25,149 bases of DNA from Nitrososphaerota archaeon (GCA_021325255.1 JAJPHP010000062.1:1-25149), one strand, 5' to 3'; positions 6,297 through 13,035 are shown, numbered from the stretch's first letter. Notes: generated by a model not told the origin, from the letters alone. Translations and numbers: made by a program.

Positions 6297-6744
6297 GACT
6301 CGGGAGTGGCTTCATCTACACGGGTATCCACGTCTCGGATCTTGAGAGATCGGTCAAACTCTACACGAAGGACATGGGAATGAAACTGCTCTTCAAGGGT
6401 CAGATAAAAGAGACAGGAGGCAAAGTAGCATGGCTCAAGTCCGAGAGAACAGGCCAGATCCTCGGGTTGAACTGGTATCTCAGAGGGTACAGTTACGGCG
6501 GCAGCTCAGGCCTTGATCACCTTGCCTTCTCCGTGTCTGATGCGAAGACGCATACGCATAACTATCTAGGAAGAGGAAAAACTGTGGCACAATACTTCCT
6601 TTCCTCGAAGGGCGGTCGAAGCTCGCGTACATCAAGGATCCCGACGGCAACTGAATTGAGCTCGGGCAAAAGTTGCGAAAGCGAAGCGCGAGGAAAGCTT
6701 CATGTCAAGGAAGCAATCAGATCAAGAAGGCATTGAAACGCTAG
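6293..6744 (+). pseudogene. Decayed VOC/glyoxalase-family gene (frameshift plus nonsense)
   Basis: The first part reads a vicinal-oxygen-chelate domain: GFIYTGIHVSDLERSVKLY, then a mid-domain LDHLAFSVSDA, with the first metal His in the opening strand. After about 6590 the original frame turns into an unrelated Ser/Arg-rich tail. The expected C-terminal signature (GRSKLAYIKDPDGN followed by IELG) continues in the frame starting at 6601, so one base was lost or two gained at roughly 6560-6600. In that frame the highly conserved Trp after DPDGN is replaced by TGA (6652-6654), and the frame then runs to TAG 6742-6744. Two independent lesions point to a real pseudogene rather than a single sequencing error. 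The likely start is the TTG at 6293 overlapping the Nudix stop; a GTG at 6266 is possible. The ancestral substrate is unknown. Confidence 0.75.
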
Positions 6745-6768
6745 CAGTCGGAGTTTTTTCATTTAGCA

Positions 6769-7179
6769 ATGAATAATTTTCCGTCGCTCTCCTTTAACGA
6801 CCCAGAGTTCAAAGCATACGTTGTGCATCTCATCTTGAACAAGGAGACAGAAAAGGCCGTTTCCCTAGTGTCAAAGAAACACAGCGTAAGGACGCCAAAA
6901 CTCGAAATAGGCATCTCCAAGGGAAAGAAGAAAGCGCTCGGCGTGTATTCCGTGTCGGCAAACGCTATTTCGTTCAAGGACCAGACTCAATTCTTCAACC
7001 CCTTTGTCGTATTGCACGAGATGTACCACTGCATCAGATCGTCCTCTGGCTCTCACCGTGGCAACGAAAAGAACGCCGACAGGTTTGCGCTTGATTACAT
7101 CGGAGCTTACAATGAGATGGCTAGGAGGGCTCTCGGAGGCGTGGTCTACGAAACCGACAAGAGGCCCGAGGTCGATTAG
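6769..7179 (+). CDS. Small zinc metallopeptidase-like protein, HExxH (136 aa)
   Basis: The motif HEMYH at residues 83-87 gives two zinc-ligand His and the catalytic Glu84. A downstream NEKNADRFA (Glu100 as likely third ligand) fits the gluzincin-like pattern seen in compact M48- or ImmA/IrrE-like peptidases. A strand ALGVYSVSANAISFKD before it may form the substrate edge. There is no signal peptide and no transmembrane segment. The ATG at 6769 follows an AT-rich patch. The stop at 7177-7179 is only 10 bases before the ATG of a small single-helix membrane protein, suggesting the two are expressed together. The substrate is unknown; the protein is about the minimal size for this fold. Confidence 0.75.
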   Translation: MNNFPSLSFNDPEFKAYVVHLILNKETEKAVSLVSKKHSVRTPKLEIGISKGKKKALGVYSVSANAISFKDQTQFFNPFVVLHEMYHCIRSSSGSHRGNEKNADRFALDYIGAYNEMARRALGGVVYETDKRPEVD

Positions 7180-7189
7180 TTTCTGGAGA

Positions 7190-7432
7190 ATGGCTTTCAG
7201 CATATTTCTTCTGGCCGCGATAGTTGGGGCACTATCGGTGACAGCGCTTGCTGAAATCCTGATCGCCTATCAGAAATATCAGATGAAGAAGCAGTTCATG
7301 CAACAGATGGACGAGCTTGATTCAGAGAAAGTGGAAAAAAGCGGTCAGTCTGCTTCGAAATTTCCGGAAAAGCCATCTGAGGAAGAGAAGCGCGAGCACC
7401 CTCAAAACCCTGGAAATAGTCCGAACAAATGA
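7190..7432 (+). CDS. Small membrane-anchored, charged protein (80 aa)
   Basis: Residues 3-26 form one strong hydrophobic helix ending near AEILIAY. A short helix rich in Lys, Gln and Met follows (YQKYQMKKQFMQQMDEL), then a hydrophilic Glu/Lys/Pro/Ser tail that is probably disordered. The ATG at 7190 was chosen over the longer upstream frame because the upstream part overlaps the metallopeptidase in another frame; a GGAG (7185-7188) lies directly before it. It follows the metallopeptidase by 10 bases. It may be a membrane partner or anchor for that enzyme, which is inferred from position only. No family is recognised. Confidence 0.65.
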   Translation: MAFSIFLLAAIVGALSVTALAEILIAYQKYQMKKQFMQQMDELDSEKVEKSGQSASKFPEKPSEEEKREHPQNPGNSPNK

Positions 7433-7542
7433 AATCCTCCTTGACCGTCATTGGACGAGTGACAACGAGGCTTCGTCCTGCACTCTTGCAGTAACGTTAA
7501 TACTCATGAGCCACGGATGTCGATAGTGCACCCTACCGAGCG

Positions 7543-7549
7543 CAAATAT
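7543..7549 (+). promoter_or_regulatory. TATA-like box for nreA
   Basis: The AAATATT core in CGCAAATATTGC lies about 26-32 bases before the TTG at 7575, matching leaderless initiation at that codon and supporting the longer form of NreA. Confidence 0.4.
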
Positions 7550-7574
7550 TGCAGAGGCCTCACTCTTTTCCACC

Positions 7575-8903
7575 TTGTCTTACCATGCATCCATCTTTGG
7601 TAGCTCAAGTGGAGTCGCGTTCAGTAATCCAAACTGGAGGACGAGCGTCGTCATCGAGAGACCAACGGCTGAGATGTGCCTTGCCTGCAGGGGCGCAAAG
7701 TTGCTCTGCGGCAAGCCGAGATGCCCAATACTTGCCAAGGTCGACGGGTTTGCTAGACACGCCCCAGCCCTTCTTTCCTCTGAAACCGTTCAGGGCTCCT
7801 CGCCTCCCGGAGTATTTGTTGGGCGTTTCGGTTATCCAAAGGTCTACATCGGTCCAATGGTTCCCGCAGCGCATGGCGACACCGCGTACCTCGATACTCC
7901 GGAGATGTGGAGAGGCAAGACGATCGAAGAGGTCATTGACTATAGATACAGTTTGATCCGAGGATGCGCAAGAGCTGACGTTCAAGACGCATCCAGCGGT
8001 TCTTCTCTGATTCAGAATCTCCAAGAGATTACAATGTCTGAAAGGCCGCTTGACACCGAACTCCAGCTTACGAAGAAGCCGGAGAGCCGAATGACATTCA
8101 GCGAGAACAGCCAGCCTTTCGGTCCTACAGCGCCGATGAAGTCTTTTAGGCCGTCCGGAAATATTTCTGTCGACCACAGGATCGAAAAGGCATACTACGA
8201 TACCGACCTAAAAGCGAGCGAAGCCGTCTTTACTCTTTACAGGAGCGGGGTCCTTTTCAGCAAGCTCGAGAAAGCCTTCTCAGTCGGGGTGTTTGGAGAG
8301 AAGAAGAGAAGGAAGCTCGTTCCGACTAGGTGGAGCATAACTGCGGTCGACTCAAATCTTTCGCTCCGCTTGATAGAGGAGCTCAAGCAGTATGAAACAA
8401 TCGACGACTACAGGGTATTTTCTCTTACAAACCTTGACAACGTCTATGTCGCCATCCTTACTCCGGAAAAGTGGAAGTTCGAGTGGATCGAGGCCTGGCA
8501 CTCCGGCACCGCATGGAACAAATTTGGCACAAGGCCGGAGATGATAGGTGACAGCGAAGGATACTACGGACGGAAAACGTACGCAAGGCCTGGAGGGTGC
8601 TACTACAGCACGAGATTTGCCGTTGGAGAATATCTGTGCAGGGAAAGGAGGCAGGCAGGCGCTATAATGTTGCGGGAGATTCATCCAGGGTACATTCTGC
8701 CCATCGGCGTGTGGAATGTAAGGGAGAGCATCAGGATGCTCCTCACGACAAACTACAGGAGCTTCGACACACTGGCAGAAGCCGTGGAGTACGCGTGCTC
8801 AAACTTTACAATCAGCAAGTCTTTCTGGATTGCAAACTCCGAGTTACTGCGCGCTGGCAAGGAGCAACGAAAGATCACTGATTTCATATCGGGGTCTTTG
8901 TAA
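7575..8903 (+). CDS. nreA: DNA repair protein NreA with C-terminal PIP box (442 aa)
   Basis: This is an archaeal Nre family protein (DUF650/DUF651). The N-terminal zinc motif is C35-x2-C38-x6-C45-x4-C50 (CLACRG ... CGKPRCP), followed by GRFGYPKVYIGPM, the glycine-rich HSGTAWNKFGTRPE region and RRQAGAIMLREI, all characteristic of the family. The extreme C terminus, QRKITDFI (431-438), fits the PCNA-interacting consensus QxxhxxFF-like. Nre proteins in Haloferax are reported to act in the DNA-damage (mitomycin C) response and to bind PCNA by this tail. The start is TTG at 7575 (TATA-like box about 26 bases before it); an ATG at 7674 would begin only one residue before the first Cys and is less likely. 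A region near residues 140-190 looks like a low-complexity linker. Confidence 0.93.
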   Translation: MSYHASIFGSSSGVAFSNPNWRTSVVIERPTAEMCLACRGAKLLCGKPRCPILAKVDGFARHAPALLSSETVQGSSPPGVFVGRFGYPKVYIGPMVPAAHGDTAYLDTPEMWRGKTIEEVIDYRYSLIRGCARADVQDASSGSSLIQNLQEITMSERPLDTELQLTKKPESRMTFSENSQPFGPTAPMKSFRPSGNISVDHRIEKAYYDTDLKASEAVFTLYRSGVLFSKLEKAFSVGVFGEKKRRKLVPTRWSITAVDSNLSLRLIEELKQYETIDDYRVFSLTNLDNVYVAILTPEKWKFEWIEAWHSGTAWNKFGTRPEMIGDSEGYYGRKTYARPGGCYYSTRFAVGEYLCRERRQAGAIMLREIHPGYILPIGVWNVRESIRMLLTTNYRSFDTLAEAVEYACSNFTISKSFWIANSELLRAGKEQRKITDFISGSL

Positions 8904-8922
8904 CCTTAAGTTGTGTGCTGAA

Positions 8923-8941
8923 GAATTCTGATTCAGAATTC
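8923..8941. repeat. Perfect 19-base palindrome after nreA
   Basis: GAATTCTGA, one central T and TCAGAATTC form a perfect inverted repeat 20 bases after the nreA stop and about 120 bases before the MFS start. It may be a transcript-ending hairpin for nreA (followed by CGTATTTTC) or a dimeric protein site. There is no strong U-run, so neither role is clear. Confidence 0.5.
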
Positions 8942-9006
8942 CGTATTTTCCTGCCCCCTGAGAGCCACGAAGCGCCTTCGCCATCGAGTAGTCTGATGCA
9001 ACAATG

Positions 9007-9020
9007 GTTTAAACTTAAAC
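9007..9020. promoter_or_regulatory. Putative operator upstream of the MFS exporter
   Basis: GTTTAA and TTAAAC flank a two-base centre as a perfect 14-base inverted repeat. It ends ten bases before the TATA-like box TTAAATAT (9031-9038) and so sits next to the BRE position. A MarR-family gene follows the exporter, making it the obvious candidate binder; the link is inferred. Confidence 0.45.
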
Positions 9021-9030
9021 TATTCAATCC

Positions 9031-9038
9031 TTAAATAT
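9031..9038 (+). promoter_or_regulatory. TATA-like box for the MFS exporter
   Basis: TTAAATAT begins 31 bases before the ATG at 9062, ideal for a leaderless or very short-leader transcript. Confidence 0.5.
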
Positions 9039-9061
9039 CGTAAAAAGCCATTCTTCTTTTC

Positions 9062-10549
9062 ATGGCAGCCTACAAGTGGATGGTTCTGAGCAACACAACC
9101 ATCGGGAGCCTGATGGCTGCTATCGATTCTTCTATAGTTCTCATTTCTCTCCCAACGATTCTGCAGCAGCTTCCTGGAACGGGCGTCGGCGAGGGAATCT
9201 GGATTATCATGAGCTACCAGCTCGTCACAGCGACGCTTCTCCTGAATTTTGGAAGACTCGGCGACATTTTCGGAAGAGTAAAGATGTACAATATCGGATT
9301 TGCGATCTTCACCGTAGGCTCACTCCTGTGCAGCATCTCAGAAACCGGGATTGAGCTTGTCATATTCAGGCTGGTTCAGGCGCTGGGTTCAGCCTTACTC
9401 TGGGCTAACGCCGCTGCGATCATCACGGACGCTTTCCCCGTCAACGAAAGGGGAAGGGCGCTCGGAATCAACCAGATTGCCATAGTCGCTGGCTCAGTTG
9501 TCGGCCTAGTCCTAGGCGGGATCCTCACTGTGACCCTCGGATGGAGGTCCATTTTTTGGGTCAATGTGCCGATTGGGATTTTCGGTACCATCTGGGCCCA
9601 CAAGAAGCTCAAAGAGCTCGCAAACATAAAGCGCGGACAAAAACTCGACATACCTGGGAATATCACGTTTGTCTTGGGCCTCACTCTGATTCTCATCGGC
9701 GTGACATTTGGATCACTCTCGGGGTGGTCCAATCTCATACTTGCCCTGCTTGGGCTCGGCGGCGTCCTGCTTGTCGGTTTTCTCTACATAGAGACCAAAG
9801 TACCAGAACCAATGTTTCACCTCGTCCTGTTCAAGAACAGAGTATTCGCCGCCGGAAACGTTTCTGCGTTCCTCATAGCTCTTGCCAGGGGAGCGTTCAC
9901 CTTCATGATGGTGTTTTACTTGCAGGGCGTGCTAGGGTATGACGCACTCACGGCGGGCATTCTTCTCATTCCAATGTCGGTTGCGGTCTCTTTCTTCGGT
10001 CCGGTTTCCGGGTGGCTATCTGACAAATTCGGTGCAAGATTGTTCGCAACCGCCGGCCTGTTCGTTAATGGTTTCGCTTTTCTCTTTATGGCACAGCTGC
10101 CGGCAGGCATATCTTACTACATACTTGTGATACCTCTGATTCTCTTCGGGACCGGCATCGGCCTCTTTTCGTCTCCTAACAGGAGCGAGACCTTGAGCTC
10201 AGTTCCCGCCTCAAGAAGAGGAGTGGCCTCGGGAACAAACTCAACGCTGATAAACGTGGGCATGCTCCTCAGTCTAGGGTTGAGCATCCTGATAATCGCA
10301 GAGAGCGTACCTCACTCGGTCATTGTCTCTGTCTTCGGGGGTGTGCCTCCTCCCGCGAACTCGGCCGGAGCCATAGATATCGCTTCATTCATGCTTGGGC
10401 TTCACACCGTATACTATCTTTCAGCGCTCTTTTGCTTTGCCGGAATGTTCCCCACCCTATACGGTTACAGGAAGGCCAAAGAACACAGATACGGGTTGAC
10501 CCCGACGACTGTCGATGAAGGTTCAGAAGAGGAACTGACAAACATCTAA
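9062..10549 (+). CDS. MFS multidrug exporter, DHA2 (EmrB/QacA-like), 495 aa
   Basis: This is a drug:H+ antiporter-type permease with about 14 hydrophobic helices. The first helix carries the DHA2 motif around Asp22 (AIDSSIVLISLPTI). Motif A lies between helices 2 and 3 (GRLGDIFGRVKMY), motif B is FRLVQALGSALLW, and motif C with the WRSIFWVNVPIG signature follows helix 5. The length and the 14-helix layout are normal. It would export hydrophobic or amphiphilic compounds across the cytoplasmic membrane, with substrate unknown. The ATG at 9062 is only about 23 bases past the TATA-like box. A palindromic candidate operator precedes it and a MarR regulator gene follows on the same strand, the usual arrangement for inducible efflux. 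Confidence 0.93.
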   Translation: MAAYKWMVLSNTTIGSLMAAIDSSIVLISLPTILQQLPGTGVGEGIWIIMSYQLVTATLLLNFGRLGDIFGRVKMYNIGFAIFTVGSLLCSISETGIELVIFRLVQALGSALLWANAAAIITDAFPVNERGRALGINQIAIVAGSVVGLVLGGILTVTLGWRSIFWVNVPIGIFGTIWAHKKLKELANIKRGQKLDIPGNITFVLGLTLILIGVTFGSLSGWSNLILALLGLGGVLLVGFLYIETKVPEPMFHLVLFKNRVFAAGNVSAFLIALARGAFTFMMVFYLQGVLGYDALTAGILLIPMSVAVSFFGPVSGWLSDKFGARLFATAGLFVNGFAFLFMAQLPAGISYYILVIPLILFGTGIGLFSSPNRSETLSSVPASRRGVASGTNSTLINVGMLLSLGLSILIIAESVPHSVIVSVFGGVPPPANSAGAIDIASFMLGLHTVYYLSALFCFAGMFPTLYGYRKAKEHRYGLTPTTVDEGSEEELTNI

Positions 10550-10657
10550 AATCCTCATCCGATCATTGTTAGGTAGGAAAGACGCAGCAAAAAGAGAGTT
10601 GAGAATTGAAGGCTGCTCTCGGCGAGATTGCACTCAAAAGGTGTCGATTGAAAAACG

Positions 10658-11242
10658 ATGATGATAGCGGAAGGAAAGGAAAGTGGCAGCAAGCCGATAA
10701 TCAGGAGAGCCCGCAGGGTCAGACGAGCAATCAAAAATTCTTCCTCATACACTTCGTCGTCGCCCAAACAAAGTGCCCAGACATCCGAGATGATTGAGAA
10801 CACGGCTTGGCGCAGCCTCGCGAACACCTATCGCACCGTGTACTTTCACATAATGTCTGACCTCAGAAGTTACGGACTCACGCCTCCTCAATACGCGGTT
10901 CTTAGAGTAATTGGTACATCGGAGAAGAAATCATTGCCGATGAACGAAATTGGAAAGGAGATGGTGGTCACTTATGCGAATATCACGACCATCGTGGACA
11001 ATCTTGAAAAAAGGAATCTCGTCAGAAGATTACGAGATTCTTCTGACAGGAGAATCGTCAATGTTGAGCTCACCCACCAAGGCACGAAGCTCTTCAAGAA
11101 AATCTTCTCCGCTCATCGCAAGCAAGTTGCAAAGCTCATGCAGGCCCTCAACAAATCCGAGCTCCGCTCACTGCTTGCGTACACGACGAGGATCAGGGAT
11201 AACATAGTCCGTAGGTCAGTCCCGGTCCGAAAACGCAAGTAG
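10658..11242 (+). CDS. MarR-family transcriptional regulator (194 aa)
   Basis: The winged-helix core spans about residues 60-145. It contains YGLTPPQYAVLRVIG, the recognition region EIGKEMVVTYANITTIVDNLEKRNLV and the conserved wing motif DSSDRRIVNVELT; dimerisation helices lie at both ends. The first 44 residues (Arg/Ser-rich) are absent from typical MarR proteins. An in-frame ATG at 10790 (MIENTAWRSLAN) would give a protein of normal length (150 aa), so the shorter form is quite possible. It follows the exporter by 108 (or 240) bases on the same strand and probably controls it in response to a small ligand. No copy of the exporter palindrome was found before this gene. Confidence 0.88.
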   Translation: MMIAEGKESGSKPIIRRARRVRRAIKNSSSYTSSSPKQSAQTSEMIENTAWRSLANTYRTVYFHIMSDLRSYGLTPPQYAVLRVIGTSEKKSLPMNEIGKEMVVTYANITTIVDNLEKRNLVRRLRDSSDRRIVNVELTHQGTKLFKKIFSAHRKQVAKLMQALNKSELRSLLAYTTRIRDNIVRRSVPVRKRK

Positions 11243-11356
11243 TTGGGACACGGCTGGCCATTTTCGAAGACCATGTCGGTTTAAGCTCGCCACGCTTACG
11301 CGGCTACTTGTTAGAATCCACTCTCTCCTGTCGAGCCTGAGAATTAAAGACGAATT

Positions 11357-11575
11357 ATGGGAGAGAATTGTAGAAGATTGGAAGAAAGGGAGTTCTGTTC
11401 AAATTTTCAAATGCCAAAAAAGAAGGAAAAGCGGGCTCTAGAAGAGGCCGAAACGCTATGCGTCTCTACTCTTCAACCCGCAACACGCTTGCTTGCTTTC
11501 TTCCGTGCAGTAGACGCGCTGATCCGCGCACCGTGCACAGAAGAGAAAAAGCTTGCGTGTCCTATCGCCGCTTAG
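11357..11575 (+). CDS. Doubtful small hypothetical ORF (72 aa)
   Basis: This is an ATG frame with a GAATTAAAG box about 10-17 bases before it. The protein is charged in its first half (MPKKKEKRALEEAE from an internal ATG at 11411) and ends in a Cys-containing tail. The last 14 bases overlap the 3' end of the opposite-strand zinc protein. No family is recognised and the composition is only weakly protein-like. Otherwise the 319-base gap 11243-11561 holds nothing else that can be supported. Confidence 0.2.
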   Translation: MGENCRRLEEREFCSNFQMPKKKEKRALEEAETLCVSTLQPATRLLAFFRAVDALIRAPCTEEKKLACPIAA

Positions 11576-11783
11576 ATCTGGTGGACTTGGAACCCTTCTT
11601 TCTCGCACTAGTCGGCCTTGTCGGTTTCTTGCGCTGAGCAACGTAGCATTTCCTGGGCGTGTGGCGTTTCTTCTCGTTGTGGCGATAGACAAGATAGGTG
11701 TAGTTCTTTCCGCTCTTTCCCTTTATTACAAACTTGTATGGTTTCCATGCCTTCTTATGGCATTTTGGGCATATTGTTACCAT
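11562..11783 (-). CDS. Small basic zinc-binding protein (73 aa)
   Basis: The N terminus carries CPKCH (Cys5, Cys8), and further His35, His41 and Cys46 (NEKKRHTPRKCYV) can complete one zinc site. The middle (WKPYKFVIKGKSGKNYTYLVYRH) alternates aromatic and basic residues like a beta-hairpin, and the last 24 residues are Lys/Arg/Ser/Thr-rich. The protein resembles short archaeal zinc proteins that bind RNA or ribosomes, but no named family is claimed. A very clear TATA box (TATATTTAAA on the minus strand, 11811-11820) sits about 28-37 bases before the ATG, so the transcript is leaderless or nearly so. Expression as a stand-alone gene is likely. Confidence 0.75.
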   Translation of the reverse strand: MVTICPKCHKKAWKPYKFVIKGKSGKNYTYLVYRHNEKKRHTPRKCYVAQRKKPTRPTSARKKGSKSTRSKRR

Positions 11784-11810
11784 TTTAGGGCAACCTACGT
11801 ACAGCTGGCA

Positions 11811-11820
11811 TTTAAATATA
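11811..11820 (-). promoter_or_regulatory. TATA box of the small basic zinc protein
   Basis: TATATTTAAA on the minus strand lies about 28-37 bases before the ATG at 11783. It is one of the clearest archaeal core promoters in the window. Confidence 0.6.
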
Positions 11821-11911
11821 ACGTTTATCCTGTTAATCGCGTCATTCTGTCGATGGCGGCATGCAGGAGCCGCCCGAGCGTAATATTCCGAACACGGGCT
11901 CTCGCGGTGTC

Positions 11912-11920
11912 TCTATATAT
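11912..11920 (+). promoter_or_regulatory. TATA-like box before candidate RNA A
   Basis: TCTATATAT followed by CGCC would place initiation near 11940, where the outer stem of candidate RNA A begins. No protein-coding frame follows it closely, which is why an RNA product is considered. Confidence 0.4.
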
Positions 11921-11939
11921 CGCCTAAATATTCCCTTCA

Positions 11940-12040
11940 TTCAGTTCAGGCATACATTCATAACTAGAGCAGGACAACGAATATTTCGATTTTCGAGAAA
12001 AAAATCGAACTAGATACCCATTTTGTAGTCGTGAACTGCT
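11940..12040 (+). ncRNA. Candidate structured RNA A (family not recognised)
   Basis: A 7-bp outer stem CAGTTCA/TGAACTG (11942-11948 with 12032-12038) encloses a strong 9-bp hairpin TTCGATTTT/AAAATCGAA (11985-11993 with 12001-12009, loop of seven). The outer stem begins about 22-30 bases after a TATA-like box, and no gene occupies the stretch on either strand. It does not match tRNA, 5S or a C/D box layout that I can recognise. Pairing alone could be chance in AT-rich sequence, so this is a hypothesis only. Confidence 0.3.
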
Positions 12041-12070
12041 TTAAGCTTTAAGTAATTTTGGCAAGTTTTG

Positions 12071-12300
12071 AGGCAAGGTTCGCCTAAGCGGGGAAAGATC
12101 TCTTTCGGAGGAAGAGATTTGGAGCCGCCCTGTATCTTGTTCTTTCATCACTGGATAGTAGACCAGGATCTGGGGACAAAACAGAGATTCAAGCAACCTT
12201 CGCATAGTAGCCTCGCAGACACATATCGGGAACGCATGTGAGGGCTTTGCCTAAGCCCAAGTCGAAGGCTTTCGATGAAGGTTTAAATAGGGCGAAGCCA
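12071..12300 (+). ncRNA. Candidate structured RNA B (family not recognised)
   Basis: A CTTTAAGCTTTAAG box at 12039-12052 precedes this stretch by the usual distance. Visible helices: a composite hairpin 12088-12091 with 12125-12128 continued by a 9-bp stem 12096-12104 with 12112-12120 around loop TCGGAGG; a 7-bp stem 12211-12217 with 12237-12243; a hairpin GGGCTT/AAGCCC at 12242-12258; TCGAA/TTCGA near 12262-12275; and a possible closing helix 12077-12085 with 12290-12299 with one bulge. GCCTAAGC occurs twice (12082 and 12249). Conserved blocks of RNase P RNA or SRP RNA were looked for and not found. No long reading frame covers it. Confidence 0.3.
12281..12290 (+). promoter_or_regulatory. 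TATA-like box at the end of candidate RNA B
   Basis: GTTTAAATAG is a good archaeal TATA box and would start transcription near 12312. The only frame downstream is a weak GTG frame of 64 codons (12333-12527), so what it drives is unclear. It could belong to the leader region before the DEAD-box helicase. Confidence 0.35.
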
Positions 12301-12506
12301 TCCTCTAGGTTCAAGCACAAATTTCGGAACACGTGAAAGACGGTTCACAAGACAGAGTCCACTTTAGCGAATCACAGTTTGACGAAAGACTACACGATTC
12401 TAATGCTCTTAGCCAATCATCATCGGCGAGCGCGTGCTTTTCTTTCATCCCTCTCTGTTTTCTCGGCTTGAAGAGGGCTTTGCTTGCAACAGTAGTAAGA
12501 CAACTA

Positions 12507-12584
12507 CAAAAAAGAAAGAGAATTTGAAGAAAGAGGAAGGCAAGTAGGAAGAAAATAGAAGAAGGGGAAAAAGAGGAAGAAAAG
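12507..12584 (+). repeat. Polypurine tract
   Basis: Seventy-eight bases consist almost only of A and G (six pyrimidines), made of irregular GAAGAAA/GAGGAAG units. It lies between two promoter-like boxes and encodes no recognised protein. Such tracts can form triplex or R-loop structures, be RNA-binding sites, or reflect a decayed Lys/Glu/Arg-rich coding tail; the sequence does not decide. Confidence 0.55.
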
Positions 12585-12645
12585 TCGAGTTCTTAGGAAA
12601 GACACTAACAGTAGCGCAAAATACAGAGCGAAAATTATAATTCGA

Positions 12646-12653
12646 GTTTAAAT
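12646..12653 (+). promoter_or_regulatory. TATA-like box possibly driving the DEAD-box helicase
   Basis: GTTTAAAT, with a second AT-rich box just before it at 12631-12640, is the last convincing core promoter before the helicase ATG at 13036 and implies a leader of about 355 bases. A weaker AAAAAATTAG box near 12952 would give a short leader instead. Confidence 0.3.
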
Positions 12654-13035
12654 GAGGCGGGAGCTGGACGCTTAAGATTTAGCAGCTCTTGGCTTCTGCA
12701 TGCAACTCGCATTGGGAAAGAGGTGTACATGCATTTTTTTCTCCTAGAAGTCTTTCCTCCCACTCTCTTAGTCTCCGCAAGTTCAAATTTGAATCGGCGC
12801 GGGACACAAAAGCCAGCGAAGGAATGAGAATGATGTGGAGGCGCTAATTTTGGCGCACTCTTCTTTCTTCCCGTTCTCCGCTCTAGAGAGCGACGCAAGA
12901 TCGAATCGATTCTTCCATTAGCATTTTCCTGTTTGTCCTCATTTTCTTGCAAAAAATTAGTCTTCGGCGCGTGTTTTCCAAAACAGACTGTGTGACAAGA
13001 AAAAGAAGAATAAGCAAAAAAGGAAGAAAAAGGAA

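Larger units (their letters stand above)
12301..13035. other. Gene-poor interval and likely helicase leader
   Basis: No convincing gene is seen in these 735 bases. A GTG frame at 12333-12527 begins with plausible residues but degenerates into Ser/Leu-rich sequence. Other content: a polypurine tract (12507-12584), TATA-like boxes AAAATTATAA (12631-12640) and GTTTAAAT (12646-12653), the 12-base palindrome TTCAAATTTGAA near 12782, a hairpin CGCTCT/AGAGCG near 12879, and a second purine-rich run directly before the helicase ATG. If the 12646 box is the promoter, the helicase mRNA carries a leader of about 355 bases, unusual in a window where most genes look leaderless. Confidence 0.4.

Noticed and set aside
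6652..6654. TGA in the VOC gene read as a sense codon (Trp or selenocysteine)
   Set aside because: Other genes here end normally in TGA, there is a separate frame change in the same gene, and no selenocysteine element is seen.
12071..12300. RNase P RNA or SRP RNA as identity of the structured region
   Set aside because: The conserved RNase P block (GAGGAAAGTCC) and its 3' partner, and the SRP helix 8 sequence, are not present; GGAGGAAGAG is only a superficial match.
12333..12527. GTG frame of 64 codons after the 12281 TATA-like box
   Set aside because: Only the first third looks coding; the rest is Ser/Leu/Lys-rich sequence running into the polypurine tract.
12782..12806. TTCAAAT followed by a GC-rich run, resembling a tRNA T arm
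   Set aside because: No matching T stem, acceptor stem or anticodon arm could be built around it; it is part of a 12-base palindrome.
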